Shown here: piece after piece, positions 34,401 to 45,195 of the stretch
Numbering within the stretch: the first letter of the stretch is position 1
Layout: every line of letters begins with the position of its first letter
Assembly (NCBI GenBank): GCA_032433765.1
Contig: JAVIAB010000008.1
Location: 37,063,991 to 37,127,990 of the forward strand
Reading direction: 5' to 3'
DNA from: Megaustenia siamemsis
Taxonomy: Eukaryota; Mollusca; Gastropoda; Stylommatophora; Ariophantidae
DNA: 64,000 nt
Made by a program: the position numbers and the translations under genes
The notes under the pieces: generated by a model
Told to the model about the DNA's origin: nothing
What the model saw: only the letters and a program-made list of their open reading frames with translations
The model's database searches: none

Positions 34401-35088
34401 AATTCCATCTGGAGAGAGTGCTGCTCTCCCTGATGGCCTTATTTTGTACCACTAAAAAGACTGGTCGGTGGTCGCTGCCTGCAAGTTGTTTCCCAACAAT
34501 TCGTGTGATATTCCAATCCAGGTCTGGTGAATGGAAAGCAAGGTCTGGCGTAGATGTGGTATGCCATGATCTGGAGTAGAATGTTGGTGGATCTGTTGCC
34601 TGGTTTAATAGTATAAGCCCATTGTCATCCTGCCAATTTTCAAGCTCTTCACCTCTCTTGTCCATATGTTCATAGACCCAGCTCTGTGAGTGGCTGTTAA
34701 AGTCTCCACATACAATTATTCTTTCTTTTAATGTAATTGTGTCTAGTGCTAGTGGGCGGTCACTCGGACAGTAGTAGTTAAGTAGATGGAAGTCTGTATT
34801 TCCTGTCCTGAGGTGCAGTATTTGATATTCCGCCCCATCCATATACACTTCAATCTGACATGCATTAATGTTGTTCCTTACAAGAGTCAGTATTCCGCCC
34901 TTTTGTCTATTTATTCTGTCAGATCGGTAGCACTGGTATCCCCTAATCTTCAAGGCTATGTCGTTGTTTAGATGGGTTTCCTGCAAACAGCATATGCTTA
35001 TTTGTTCTTCATGCAGGATATTTTCTAATTCTATCTTTTTACTGTACCCATCTCTTTTGCTGTTGATGCCTTCAGCATTCCAGTGCAT
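31455..35088 (-). pseudogene. LINE-I1 ORF2 (endonuclease-RT-RNase H), three lesions
   Basis: From the ATG at 35088 (MHWNAEGINSKRD): endonuclease motifs CCLQETHLNN (about residue 35), IIVCGDFNSHSQSW (about 126) and AGSDHRPVFL (about 206). RT motifs AAWIDLKKAFDKVW (about 583), RQGVPQGGVLSPTLF (about 637) and AMYADDLVMW (about 664). A linker YLGVTFDNKLSWKQQ ... HLEYGSSAW follows, then RNase H WIRVYTDGSAQNAVKNGGAG, YDAEIQAI, FLTDARSV and SHCGIPGNEKADQLAKE, and finally a Cys/His segment CTCGQAPQTAEHILQDC. It is interrupted by an in-frame TGA at 33007, a one-base frameshift near 32150, and an in-frame TGA at 31547. Catalytic residues of all three domains are still visible. Only three lesions in about 1,200 codons suggests a young copy. 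Confidence 0.88.
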
Positions 35089-35420
35089 TATTTTAGTGGT
35101 CTTATTTTGGATTGGCCAGTAGCTCTATTCTCTCGCCCCCTGCCTCCACAGAGCGGTTGAGAAGGACATCCAGTAATAGAGGTTGGGCCCTTTCGAGGCT
35201 GAGGACCCGGCGCTGCTCCTGCCTGAGTGCCCATCACAGGGCGAGTGCCATATCGATTTGCGGTTATAGACATACTTCCATTTGCGTTGAGTGCGTGGCA
35301 TCCTGATTGTCGTGCGCATTTTGGCTGGTTGCCTCCGACTTCAGCACTTGAACTTGCTAGAGCAGACTGTGGTCTTGCTCGGTTGTAGGAAGGCCTGGCC
35401 AGTCTTAGTTTTCAGTACCT
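35088..35420 (-). pseudogene. LINE-I1 ORF1 C-terminal remnant
   Basis: A minus-strand frame open for about 110 codons runs into ORF2: RPSYNRARPQSALASSSAEV, GTQAGAAPGPQPRKGP, ending KIRPLK. Its TAA shares the A of the ORF2 ATG (TAATG at 35086-35090). The Gly/Pro/Arg-rich composition fits a nucleic-acid-binding ORF1 tail. No CCHC knuckle is visible in this short piece. A TGA at its upstream edge shows it is truncated or frameshifted. Confidence 0.6.
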
Positions 35421-35589
35421 GGTGACTGTTAAGCCCCATCCCCACGACAAGGAGCTGGCCTTGATCATTCACTCACCTTATTGTTACACATTTTAACCTC
35501 CACTGTTACACGTGCACCAGCTGTACTTATTCTGCTGCCCATTCGCAACTTCTCCTGAATGACATTTCTTGAGATCGCTTAGATCTTCC

Positions 35590-36385
35590 CTACACAGTTG
35601 TATATCTTCATTTAAAAGTGCAATTTTAGTTATAATCTTGAACATTTTGCAACATTTGTGGAGTCTGGTATATTCTACTTATTCCTAAAATTGATACTTT
35701 ATGGAAGTGGTTTCGGTTTGGGACACAACATTACAAAAAATACGATTTTCAGCTAGAGTAAATATTTACGTATGAATGATACGTAAATACATATAATGAC
35801 ACGTCACTCGTATTAAAGATTAGTTAAAACTCATCACGCGTATTAAAGATTAGTTAAAACTCGTCACTCGTATTAAAGATTAGTTAAAACTCGTCACTTG
35901 TATTAAAGATTAGTTAAAACTCGTCGCTCGTATTAAAGATTAGTTAAAACTCGTCGCTCGTATTAAAGATTAGTTAAAACTCGTCGCTCGTATTAAAGAT
36001 TAGTTAAAACTCGTCGCTCGTATTAACGATTAGTTAAAACTCGTCACTCGTATTAAAGATTAGTTAAAACATTTCGCTCGTATTAAAGATTAGTTAAAAC
36101 TCGTCGCTCGTATTAAAGATTAGTTAAAACTCGTCGCTCGTATTAAAAATGGTCAAATCTGGGAGATCCGAGGGATGCAATAATCAATTCTTAGCCACAA
36201 CAAGTTTTTAAAATTTTAAGTTACAGCTTCTTCTAATCACTTTGAATACATAATAGAACAAAAAAAACATGTGCATTTATTTTCCTGGAAAGACATAAAT
36301 GAGCAAATCAACTAAAGTTTCAGTGACAAGCAACTGTGCTAACACGTGACTTATCCAACGCAATCATCGTTCTGTTATAATGTCT
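35590..36385. repeat. Dispersed repeat paralogous to 27.1-28.2 kb
   Basis: gcaacatttgtg, attgatactttatggaagtg, cataaatgagcaaatcaact and tttcagtgacaagcaactgt align with 27.19, 27.83, 28.11 and 28.13 kb in the same order. This copy lacks the 574-bp transposon but contains a 30-bp array. No coding content recognised. Confidence 0.65.
35801..36150. repeat. 30-bp tandem repeat, about 11.6 copies
   Basis: Unit tcgtattaaagattagttaa plus aactcgtcgc (30 bp), with a/g variants in the cac/cgc position. Confidence 0.95.
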
Positions 36386-37037
36386 GTCTTGTTGTCCACC
36401 TTTCCACCTCCTCCCCCCCCCCCTCCCTTTTTGAGGTTTCAGTTTAGAATATTTCAACTTATCTCGCATAAGCTTATGCGGCGTCTGTTTTTACATGTCC
36501 AGTAATCTTATCTACGACATGCATCGCAGTGGCGTGTGTGCTCGACATGAAACGACGTAAACAGTTTTTAACAGACACCTGTGACACCGTTATCATAATC
36601 TTTTTTTTTTTTTTTTAATCTTAAGAGTAAATGTACCAACCATGGACAGAACACACAGCAAACATTGATTTGAAGAGAAGATTAAGTACACAAATAGAAA
36701 CACTACGCGAGAGTGCATCGTAAATTAGGTATTTTTTTCACGTTATCTAATTGAGAACCTGTGCTACCACTGTGTTAAGTCTCCAACGATTACCATTTAA
36801 TTATTGTGTAGACCTTGATATGTCAAATTGATTGGTATTTATTCGTTGCGCATTAATAGTTATGTACCTTCTCATGTTTAGCTTTCATTTCTGTCTTCTT
36901 ATCATGTAAGTTACTTTTATAGTCGTTGGCGTGTCGAGGGAGATGCAAATTCTAGGGCTCAATCCACCGACAACCTTATCATTTAAAGTTAAGTGTTATG
37001 GGGGTTTCTTATTGTTGTCCCTCCATCTGATTAAAAA

Positions 37038-37100
<63 letters not shown>
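36386..37100. repeat. Spacer with simple repeats, ending in (TA)n
   Basis: C-run near 36413-36423, T16 at 36601-36616 and a long TA tract at 37042-37100. No gene recognised between them. The TA tract abuts the 3' end of the Penelope-like element, which is a common kind of target for AT-rich insertions. Confidence 0.85.
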
Positions 37101-37102
<2 letters not shown>

Positions 37103-39165
37103 GGTATTCAGCAGCTAGACTAACAGAAAGACAAGACAAATTACAACGTTTCGACAATAGCCTTCTTTCGGTATAACAAACAAACTATAGACATTAAACA
37201 CAAAATATCCCGAGTCAGAATGCACAATAACACAGATCTAAAAAGAAAATGCGGGAAAGACGGTAGCCAGGATTTTAGTAGAGCCTGATTAAAAGATTAA
37301 TAAACTATAGAGCAGGTAAGATTTAATTAGACCAGAGAAACCAAACAATGGAAAATTGGAAAAATGAAAGGTGTCCAATATGCTACGAAGAAAATGTGTA
37401 GAAGAGTGAAAGAGAGGATACGGGTGGCAAAAGGGGGGGGGGGTGAAGAGCAAGAGAGGTAATAAAGATAATGCAGGGAGGTATAGGATACAGGAAATAA
37501 ATATAGAGGAGACCAGAGATAAAAGTAAAAGAGAATGCTAAAATCTTGTTTGATGTTATGTAAGTGGTTTACAGATTCTCCCTTCAGGCGTCGACCTGTT
37601 TAGCCAATACATATTTTGAGACAACATTGGCAGATGAGGATGTGCATCAGATTGTGGGAATTCACGTAAAGCTTTGCTGGATATCAAAAGGGTCTTTCGG
37701 GAACAAGACTGTGTGTGTCTGTAGTACGAAAGGGCACGTACTGCATGATCTGTTGCAGCGGGTCGTACCCAGCAGGTTGTGGCTAGGGTTGCGGAGGCGA
37801 CTCCTAACCACAATATCTTGAAAGGTTCCTATCACGTTTAAAAGCCAACAATGGTGGGTCGGAGAATAGAAAGCGAGTAGTAGGTTCAGAGTGTGGAGGA
37901 TAGGCAGGTGTCGTTTCATGATCCGGAGTGCTGTCTGATTATGCGGGTGATGGGTAAGAGACAGAACAGTTCTGTTAGGAGGGCGGGTGGTGGGGGTAAG
38001 AGTTACGGTGCGGGCAATAGTGGAGCTTTTTTGGAGAGCAGATTGCGGGGCAACTTCCGGGTAAAGACGGCGACAAAATAATTCCAACCAGAGCTGGGTT
38101 TGATGGAGAAAGTTGTCGTCTTGGTCGCAGAGGCGTCTGAGGCGTAGGAAGTAGGAAAGATGTATAGAATCGCGACAGGTGCGAGGGTGCAAAGAAGAAT
38201 AGAGGAGGTAGGAGTGGACATGAGTCGATTTATAAAAAAAAAACGAAGGTATTTAAATCTGATAGATGAAGAGAGACCGAGATGAGGTAACCAAGGAGGT
38301 AGAGATAGAGAACGAAATCCGAATGGAGGAGTGAAATGAGCCTACACAATCTAAATACATGGTAAAGTGAGGTTCTGAAAGATCAGATACCCCAAAACCG
38401 TAATCAATGTACCGTAATATATGAGAGGAAGGTGACCGCGAAAGGAGGGAAGAATTTAGTGTTCTAGGTAGTCCATAAATAGGCAGGCATATCTAGGGCT
38501 CATCTTGGTGTCCATAGGAACCCCACTAGTCTGGCTGAAGAATCGACCGTCGAATTCAAATGAGTTGAGTGTTAAGACTAGTTCAGCCAGACGTACAAGG
38601 CCAGAGGTGGGGACCAAAGGTAGGTCCCTACGTTCCAGGAAGAACTGGAGAGCCAAAAGCCATCATTGTGAGGTATATAGGTGTATAGAGAGCAGACATC
38701 AAAAACAAAAAGACGGTAGGCTTTATCAGGGCAATGAGGGAATGTGGAGGATAAATTGAGGGCGTGATTAACGAAAGAGGGAAGACGGTCCAGGATGTGA
38801 ACCCCGGGTTGCAAGGTATGTGGATCTTAGGTAGCCTATAGAAGGAGGGCTTACCTGAGGCCGAGACAGGAATGATAAGATTATTGGAGCTGAAAAAGAG
38901 AGCTTTGCTTTTGATCAAGTCAGAGATGGTGGACTTTGACCTCCTTATTGTTCTTAACCGTGGGATCAGTAGGGAAAGGTTTGTAGAATGGAGAATGTCC
39001 CTCTAAAGAGTAGAGATCCTTACAACAAACCACCGTGGAGCCACCTTTATCAGCAGGTTTAATAACTATGTTATCACGTCGGCGGAGATTAGTTAGGGCC
39101 TAATCCTTCCCTTATCTGAGAATGAAAGATTAGTCCTCAGTAAGGGCTAGAACTTTGTCTCACTC
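37101..39165 (-). mobile_element. Penelope-like element (PLE), decayed
   Basis: The minus strand shows a Penelope-type RT followed by a GIY-YIG-like end. In order: DNIVIKPADKGGSTVVCCKD (about 39010-39075), GKPSFYRLPKIHIPCNPG (about 38800-38850), FVFDVCSLYTYIPHNDG (about 38650-38720), FFSQTSGVPMDTKMSPRYAC then LFMDYLEH (about 38456-38560), IHLSYFLRLRRLCDQDDNF (about 38110-38170), and a decayed C-terminus with ANVVSKYVLAKQVDA (about 37590). The YxDD box region is degenerate (about 38390). The 3' end carries a GAAACGTTG hairpin motif (37143-37175). Many frameshifts make it inactive. Confidence 0.85.
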
Positions 39166-40903
39166 CTCCATACTAGTGACCGCTATCAACTCCTCCATGC
39201 TAGTGACCGCTATCAACTCCTGCATACTAGTGACCGCTATCAACTCCTCCATACTGTAGTGACCGCTATCAACTCCTCCATGCTAGTGACCGCTATCAAC
39301 TCCTCCATGCTAGTGACCGCTATCAACTCCTCCATACTAGTGACCGCTATCAACTCCTCCATACTAGTGACCGCTATCAACTCCTCCATACTAGTGACCG
39401 CTATCAACTCCTCCATACTAGTGACCGCTATCAACTCCTGCATACTAGTGACCGCTATCAACTCCTCCATACTCTAGTGACCGCTATCAACTCCTCCATA
39501 CTAGTGACCGCTATCAACTCCTCCATACTAGTGACCGCTATCAACTCCTGCATACTAGTGACCGCTATCAACTCCTCCATACTAGTGACCGCTATCAACT
39601 CCTCCATACTAGTGACCGCTATCAACTCCTCCATACTAGTGACCGCTATCAACTCCTCCATGCTAGTGACCGCTATCAACTCCTCCATACTAGTGACCGC
39701 TATAAACTCCTCCATACTAGTGACCGCTATCAACTCCTCCATACTAGTGACCGCTATCAACTCCTCCATACTAGTGACCGCTATCAACTCCTCCATGCTA
39801 GTGACCGCTATAAACTCCTCCATACTAGTGACCGCTATCAACCCCTCCATACTAATGACCGCTATCAACTCCTCCATACTAGTGACCGCTATCAACTCCT
39901 CCATACTAGTGACCGCTATCAACTCCTCCATACTAGTGACCGCTATCAACTCCTCCATGCTAGTGACCGCTATCAACTCCTCCATACTAGTGACCGCTAT
40001 CAACTCCTCCATGCTAGTGACCGCTATCAACTCCTCCATGCTAGTGACCGCTATCAACTCCTCCATGCTAGTGACCGCTATCAACTCCTCCATACTAGTG
40101 ACCGCTATCAACTCCTCCATACTAGTGACCGCTATCAACTCCTCCATACTAGTGACCGCTATCAACTCCTCCATACTAGTGACCGCTATCAACTCCTCCA
40201 TACTAGTGACCGCTATCAACTCCTCCATACTAGTAACCGCTATCAACTCTTCCATGCTAGTGACCGCTATCAACTCTTCCATACTAGTGACCGCTATCAA
40301 CTCCTCCATACTAGTGACCGCTATCAACTCCTCCATGCTAGTGACCGCTATCAACTCATCCATACTAGTGACCGCTATCAACTCCTCCATACTAGTAACC
40401 GCTATCAAACTCCTCCATACTAGTGACCGCTATCAACTCCTCCATACTAGTGACCGCTATAAACTCCTCCATACTAGTGACCGCTATCAACTCCTCCATG
40501 CTAGTGACCGCTATCAACTCCTCCATACTAGTGACCGCTATCAACTCCTCCATACTAGTGACCGCTATCAACTCTTCCATGCTAGTGACCGCTATCAACT
40601 CCTCCATACTAGTGACCGCTATCAACTCCTCCATACTAGTGACCGCTATCAACTCCTCTATACTAGTGACCGCTATCAACTCCTCCATACTAGTGACCGC
40701 TATCAACTCCTCCATACTAGTGACCGCTATCAACTCCTCCATGCTAGTGACCGCTATCAACTCCTCCATACTAGTGACCGCTATCAACTCCTCCATGCTA
40801 GTGACCGCTATCAACTCCTCCATACTAGTGACCGCTATCAACTCCTCCATACTAGTGACCGCTATCAACTCCTCCATACTAGTGACCGCTATCAACTCCT
40901 TCA
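39165..40903. repeat. 27-bp minisatellite, about 64 copies
   Basis: Unit ctagtgaccgctatcaactc plus ctccata (27 bp) with a/g and c/t variants. 27 is nine codons, so long ORFs appear on both strands (MEELIAVTS on minus; LVTAINSSI on plus, 484 codons). A few one- or two-base slips (39256, 39474, 40407) shift frames. It lies where N-terminal PLE sequence would be expected: minus-strand PLE-like sequence occurs on both sides. The ORFs are by-products of the period. Confidence 0.93.
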
Positions 40904-41170
40904 AGACAAACATTCCAACTTTCGTAAATGACGCCACAAGCTCTATTCCACCTGCGCCCCCACGCCCACTCTCCTTTAGACGAATCCTCTCGTATCAAAG
41001 CCTCTAAACCTGATAGAACCACCGCCCGGGCGCTTCCCTTGCACATATACTTCTACCAGCACACAGGAAATCAAACGTTTGCGCCCCCAGAGACTACTAT
41101 ATCGCTCTAATCTCTCCCCTACTGAATAGGCCATCAATAAAGTTGACTTTATCCTGATCTCTCTTTCTCT
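40904..41170 (-). mobile_element. Probable 5' part of the PLE
   Basis: The minus strand enters the array through FTKVGMFVLKELIAVTS and upstream includes EREIRIKSTLLMAYSVGERL and VEVYVQGKRPGGGS. No definite motif, but position and strand fit the PLE N-terminal region upstream of the array. It could instead be unrelated flank. Confidence 0.4.
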
Positions 41171-41188
41171 CTCTCGTCTATCTTTCGA

Positions 41189-41545
41189 CTCCCTGTGGAG
41201 CATTGGTCTTCAACAAACACATTCAGCTCCCCGTGGAGCATTGGTCTTCAACAAACACGTTCAGCTCCATGTGGAGCATTGGTATTCTACAAATACGTTC
41301 AGCTCCCTGTGGAGCATTGGTCTTCAACAAACACGTTCAGCTCCCTGTGGAGCATTGGTCTTCAACAAACACGTTCAGCTCCATGTGGAGCATTGGTATT
41401 CTACAAATACGTTCAGCTCCCTGTGGAGCATTGGTATTCTACAAATACGTTCAGCTCCCTGTGGAGCATTGGTCTTCAACAAACACGTTCAGCTCCATGT
41501 GGCGCATAGGTCTTCAACAAACACGTTGAGCTCCCTGTGGAGCAC
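41189..41545. repeat. 38-bp tandem repeat built from the LINE-E 3' end
   Basis: Unit agctccctgtggagcattgg plus tcttcaacaaacacgttc (38 bp), about 9.4 copies with a variant tattctacaaatacg. The unit equals the extreme 3' end of LINE-E (agctcccagtggagcatagg, tcttcaacaaacac at 58430 and 63735). It runs directly into a LINE-E body at 41546. Confidence 0.93.
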
Positions 41546-42240
41546 ATGTCTTCAATAAGCCGTTTTGTTTCTTGCCATTCTAAGATCATTCCATGTCTTC
41601 CCCATCGTCATCTCTGCGCCCATCTCACTTCTCCAAGAATATGTTGGTCTTCCAAATTTGTCTTTTTCCTTGGGGATTCCAAAAAGGGCCTGTTGTGTAA
41701 TACTCTCAGTGACTTCCGCAGTGTGTCCAATCCAACGTCATCGTCTTCGGTGTATCTCTTTAGCCACTGGTATTTGACTTATTTTCCATAATTCTATGTT
41801 AGTGATTTTGTCCTGCCATTTCCATCCTTTTATTGTGCGTAAGAATCAATTAATGAAGGTCTGTATCTCCATGATTATCATTTTTTTTTGTTCTCCATAT
41901 TTCGCAGCCATATAATATGACTGACTTACCATTGGAGTTGAACATTTTAATTTTTGTTTTTAAGCTAGTTTCTTTGGATTTCCATGTTTCACAGTGCAAC
42001 GAATGCTCCTTTTGCTTTTGATATCCTTATTTTGGTATTCTCTGGTATCTTCTTTATCTATATTACTGCCCAGATATATGTAAAATTGTACGTCTAGTAG
42101 AGGTATTTCTCCTGTTGTTATTTGGTTATTGCCAATTGCATGAAATTCTCATAATTTTCGTCTTATCTCAATTTATTTTCAATCTCAGCTGTTATAATCT
42201 CTCATCAAGTATGCTCATTTTATCTTGCACCTTATCCTAA
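41546..42240 (-). mobile_element. LINE-E 3' fragment
   Basis: The minus strand corresponds to KWQDKI.NIELWK, RRRWRWIGHTL-type and NPQGKRQ-type peptides of the 58410 copy, all frame-shifted, and extends to the LGLKIN / MQDKMSILDE-type region near 42200. A decayed copy whose 3' terminus has become a tandem array. Confidence 0.75.
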
Positions 42241-42708
42241 CCTACTCGTCAAAATAAATTTTAAAAAAGTCCCTGCCATTATCTTAGATTTTCTAGTAAA
42301 CAGGTGAAAGAAATAGCAGTGCAAATGGGTCGTCTTTTTACTAATTACCGATATTCCTTTCTGTATAGGTCAAATACTGTTACGTGGTATCATTCGAAAG
42401 CCATTCCTAAGTCTGGTCCATACTGTGAATTTCAGTTCCCACAGTTCTCTGTCAGTATATCAAAAGACTACCCTACTTTTCCCAGAGAAACATCTTTGCT
42501 ACCCATATTCATCTGCTGGGTGGATTGTAAGCTGTGTCAACTCAAACATTAACCGCTATTATCTTGTTGTGTGTCTGTTGCAATACGTTTGCTCTATCTC
42601 CTTTCTCTGGTCATATATGTCACATACTCTTTTGGCAGGTTCAGTGCCTTTCTGATATTTGAAACCACACTCTACTTGATCTACCTCTGTTTCGTCTTCC
42701 TAGAACCG
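42241..42708. other. No gene recognised
   Basis: The plus-strand ORF 42304-42552 (RYSFLYRSNTVTWYHSKAIP, PKSGPYCEFQFPQFSVSIS) shows no known domain; an overlapping frame at 42425-42655 is equally open. Undecided between chance and an unrecognised relic. Confidence 0.4.
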
Positions 42709-43007
42709 TTAGTAAAAAAAAGTAAAGTACGGGGGGGGGGGGGGGGGGGGTAAGTAAAAAAAAGTAAAGAGACGGGGAGTCACGCCAAGTGGCGTATATG
42801 GAATATGGTGTTAGTGACCATAAATTTTACAGACCTTCACTGCATGATTTTTGGGTAATGTGGTCGGTATTACGCCCGTGCCGCTTTACTTTACCAGAAA
42901 AAAAATCCGGTACCCATTAAAGGCTGGGTGAACCGGAAGCCGTCGGTTGGGATGGAACCCTACCTCTTGTCCTTTGTAGTCCAGTTCACTGATCTATCGC
43001 GGCTGCC
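42709..43007 (-). mobile_element. SINE-2, minus orientation, with poly-G in its tail
   Basis: The minus strand has a tRNA-like head (B box region gggttccatccc, slightly mutated) and the full body (ggtcggtattacgcccgtgc). Its 3' end acgccacttggcgtgactcc is followed by a duplicated aaagta tail interrupted by about 20 Gs (42730-42750). The sequence tcctagaa flanks both sides, a possible short target duplication. Confidence 0.82.
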
Positions 43008-43236
43008 TCCTAGAAACGTGGCTTTCTTTATTGTTCTTTCTAGCCCCTTGTGACTTTCGGTGTGACCTATTGTTCTTGTTCGTCTTAGTCTTCTTCCGTT
43101 GGCGTTGATGCGTTGTGTCGCTAGTTTACGGCAAGTCGCGATATCTGCGTCTTTCGGCCCGACGCATCCGTCTTCGCAGGAGTGGATTTCTAATTTAAAT
43201 TTTGCCAGGAGAGCAGAAATTTCCAGCCTAGTCTTT

Positions 43237-43600
43237 TCATCTTTTAACTGTCGAATCTTCTTTTAACTGTCGAATCTTCTTTTAACTGTCGAATCTTCTT
43301 TTTAACTGTCGAATCTTCTTTTTAACTGTCGAATCTTCTTTTAACTGTCGAATCTTCTTTTAACTGTCGAATCTTCTTTTAACTGTCGAATCTTCTTTTA
43401 ACTGTCGAATCTTCTTTTAACTGTCAAATCTTCTTTTAACTGTCGAATCTTCTTTTTAACTGTCGAATCTTCGTTTAACTGTCAAATCTTCTTTTAACTG
43501 TCAAATCTTTTAACTGTCAAATCTTCTTTTAACTGTCCAATCTTCTTTTAACTGTCAACTCTTTTAACTGTCAAATCTTTTAACTGCCAAATCTTCTTTA
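43237..43600. repeat. 19-bp tandem repeat, about 19 copies
   Basis: Unit atcttcttttaactgtcga (19 bp; 20 when an extra t is present), with shortened units near 43505-43590. The spacer 43008-43236 before it has no recognised gene. Confidence 0.92.
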
Positions 43601-43724
43601 ACGTCGGCTGGTCATCTTGTATTTTTCGTCGTTATTCGAATGGATAGACATCAGATCTCACAACCAGGCACGGGATGTTAAGGCCAAAAGTAAATGAATT
43701 CGAAAAGAAAAATTCCCACCGCCT

Positions 43725-43800
43725 GTGACGAGAGTTGAACTTGGAACCCCTCTGTTCAGGAGCAGTCGTCTTACCTCTAGAATATCCAATCTCTATACAC
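43725..43800 (-). mobile_element. tRNA-like SINE head (tentative)
   Basis: Minus strand: ggatattctagaggtaagac, then ggggttccaagttcaactct, which resembles A- and B-box spacing. Not SINE-1 or SINE-2. Could be an old pseudo-tRNA. Confidence 0.35.
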
Positions 43801-43941
43801 ATACCCAGTAAGATGTGTATGCATCCCGATCCATGACTTCTAGTTCAGTTTAGTTATAGTCCAATGATCATTCTTATTACACATTGGGCACGCCCATAAG
43901 TGCTAAGATCTCATAACAAATGTGTGTGGACACTGACAATT

Positions 43942-44110
43942 TCAGTTGTGTGTTGATTTTGTATTCCTTTGTGTCTTCACGTGTAGCGCTTCTCGGCTTT
44001 TTTCCATTTTGGCCTGATGTCTTTGTAGTCTCATGGCTCTAGATTTAAGCTCATTCTTTGAATAATTAGCTTCCCTCGCCTCACTGAGAGCATTCACAAC
44101 ATCAGCCGGT
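43942..44110 (-). other. Charged 60-codon frame, unidentified
   Basis: Minus strand: RPADVVNALSEAREANYSKN then ELKSRAMRLQRHQAKMEKSR. Helical, charged, coiled-coil-like composition. No family recognised. The SINE-1 at 44124 inserted just beside it, and the first codons lie in the duplicated target sequence. Confidence 0.3.
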
Positions 44111-44123
44111 CTATTGCAAGTCA

Positions 44124-44359
44124 TTTAATTAGCTGAGTGGCAGTGTACCAAGCGTTAGGCTTCTCGTGGCAAGGCGCAGTGCCATGGAGTACGGGTTCGA
44201 TCCTGCTTCGGATCATATATTGTTCTTTGTTTTTTTTTTCTGTTGTTGTTTATTTGTCATTTTTCCGAGTGCTAACACATACCATTTCCTTCTATTATTC
44301 CCTATTATCGTCTCGGAAGTTTCCCTATTTAATAATATTTATTTATTATTATTTGTCTC
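44124..44359 (+). mobile_element. SINE-1, full length, 13-bp target duplication
   Basis: Head tagctgagtggcagtgtacc (A box) and gggttcgatcctgc (B box). The body follows (gtcatttttccgagtgct) and the 3' domain is gtctcggaagtttccctatt, ending attattatttgtctc. Flanked by ctattgcaagtca at 44111-44123 and 44360-44372. This copy defines the canonical 236-bp SINE-1 without an inverted 5' arm. Confidence 0.95.
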
Positions 44360-44372
44360 CTATTGCAAGTCA

Positions 44373-44874
44373 GCTTTCCACGACAGCTTCTCCCGAAAGT
44401 TTGTCAGATCGTTCGTTCCCTTTTACGCTCGAGTGCCCCAGCCACGAAAATGTAAGACACCCTCGGGTGCACACACAGAGTTAGATTTGCACAGTTTTTA
44501 CATATCCTGTACCCACCTCCCATATTTTTAGAACCCTTCCTTTCCGTCTTCTCACTTGACAGCCTGGTCAGTTAGATTTATAGTTGGTCATCCTGCCGTA
44601 TCAGTTTAGTTCATTTGAAGACTGACCACGCTCAGGAACACAGGGAAGTGACCTCTTTTTTTTATTTTCCTCTCTTGAGTATCTATAGCATATTATCGCC
44701 ATGTAGTTAGATTTGTTAATATATCCTTATATCTATTTTTGTGTGTTTGTTGTTCGTCAAGATGAAGGCCTACTTGGCCGAAACGTCGACTTTTGTTTCG
44801 TCCATTACCACGTAAAGCTGTCACCATACCACTTTTTTCTTCTTTTTTTTTAGTATTGCTGCTAACATATCCTA
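44373..44874. other. Spacer with a Penelope-like terminal motif
   Basis: No gene recognised. At 44761-44790 gatgaaggcctacttggccg then aaacgtcgac forms a GGCC/GGCC hairpin followed by GAAACG, like the PLE end at 37143. It may be the remains of a PLE terminus. Confidence 0.45.
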
Positions 44875-45195
44875 GTCAGTTTTGACTTCTTTATTGCCTT
44901 CGAGCCCAGCCTCCTTCTGATTGAGCAAGCTCATCGAGTCACCCAGAAAACCTTCGTTAGTAAAGGTTGTGTTTTATATAACCAGGCTTTAGTTACTGCC
45001 ATGGTCTCCGTGGTTAAACTGTTTGTAGTTATAGCGAAAGCACCGCTCTGCTCCTTGACCTGTTCGACTTTTGGCCTGAGCTGTGAAAGCCATGAGCTCC
45101 GACTGTGTCGATCAATGGATCCATCTGTGTATATGACAGAATCACTTTCAGGTAAATTCTCGTAAATCAACGCCTCCGCACCCACATGGTTTTAT

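Larger units (their letters stand above)
31440..35510 (-). mobile_element. LINE-I1: EEP, RT and RNase H non-LTR retrotransposon
   Basis: A 4-kb minus-strand element with the order ORF1 remnant, AP-type endonuclease, reverse transcriptase, RNase H. RNase H on a non-LTR element points to the I/jockey superfamily group (I, Nimb, Ingi, R1, LOA and relatives); which clade cannot be told by eye. It is the best-preserved element in the window. The 3' coding end continues past a stop (PIDTTLQTKLYGPLQELQKT, then QETTLQI and TAG near 31455). The exact ends and any target duplication were not found. Confidence 0.88.

Noticed and set aside
37893..38759. Plus-strand ORFs opposite the Penelope-like element
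   Set aside because: Antisense shadows; the minus-strand peptides carry the recognisable RT motifs.
39458..40931. Long ORFs (up to 484 codons) in both orientations
   Set aside because: They follow from a stop-free 27-bp unit; identity is equally high at all codon positions and frames shift at single-base slips.
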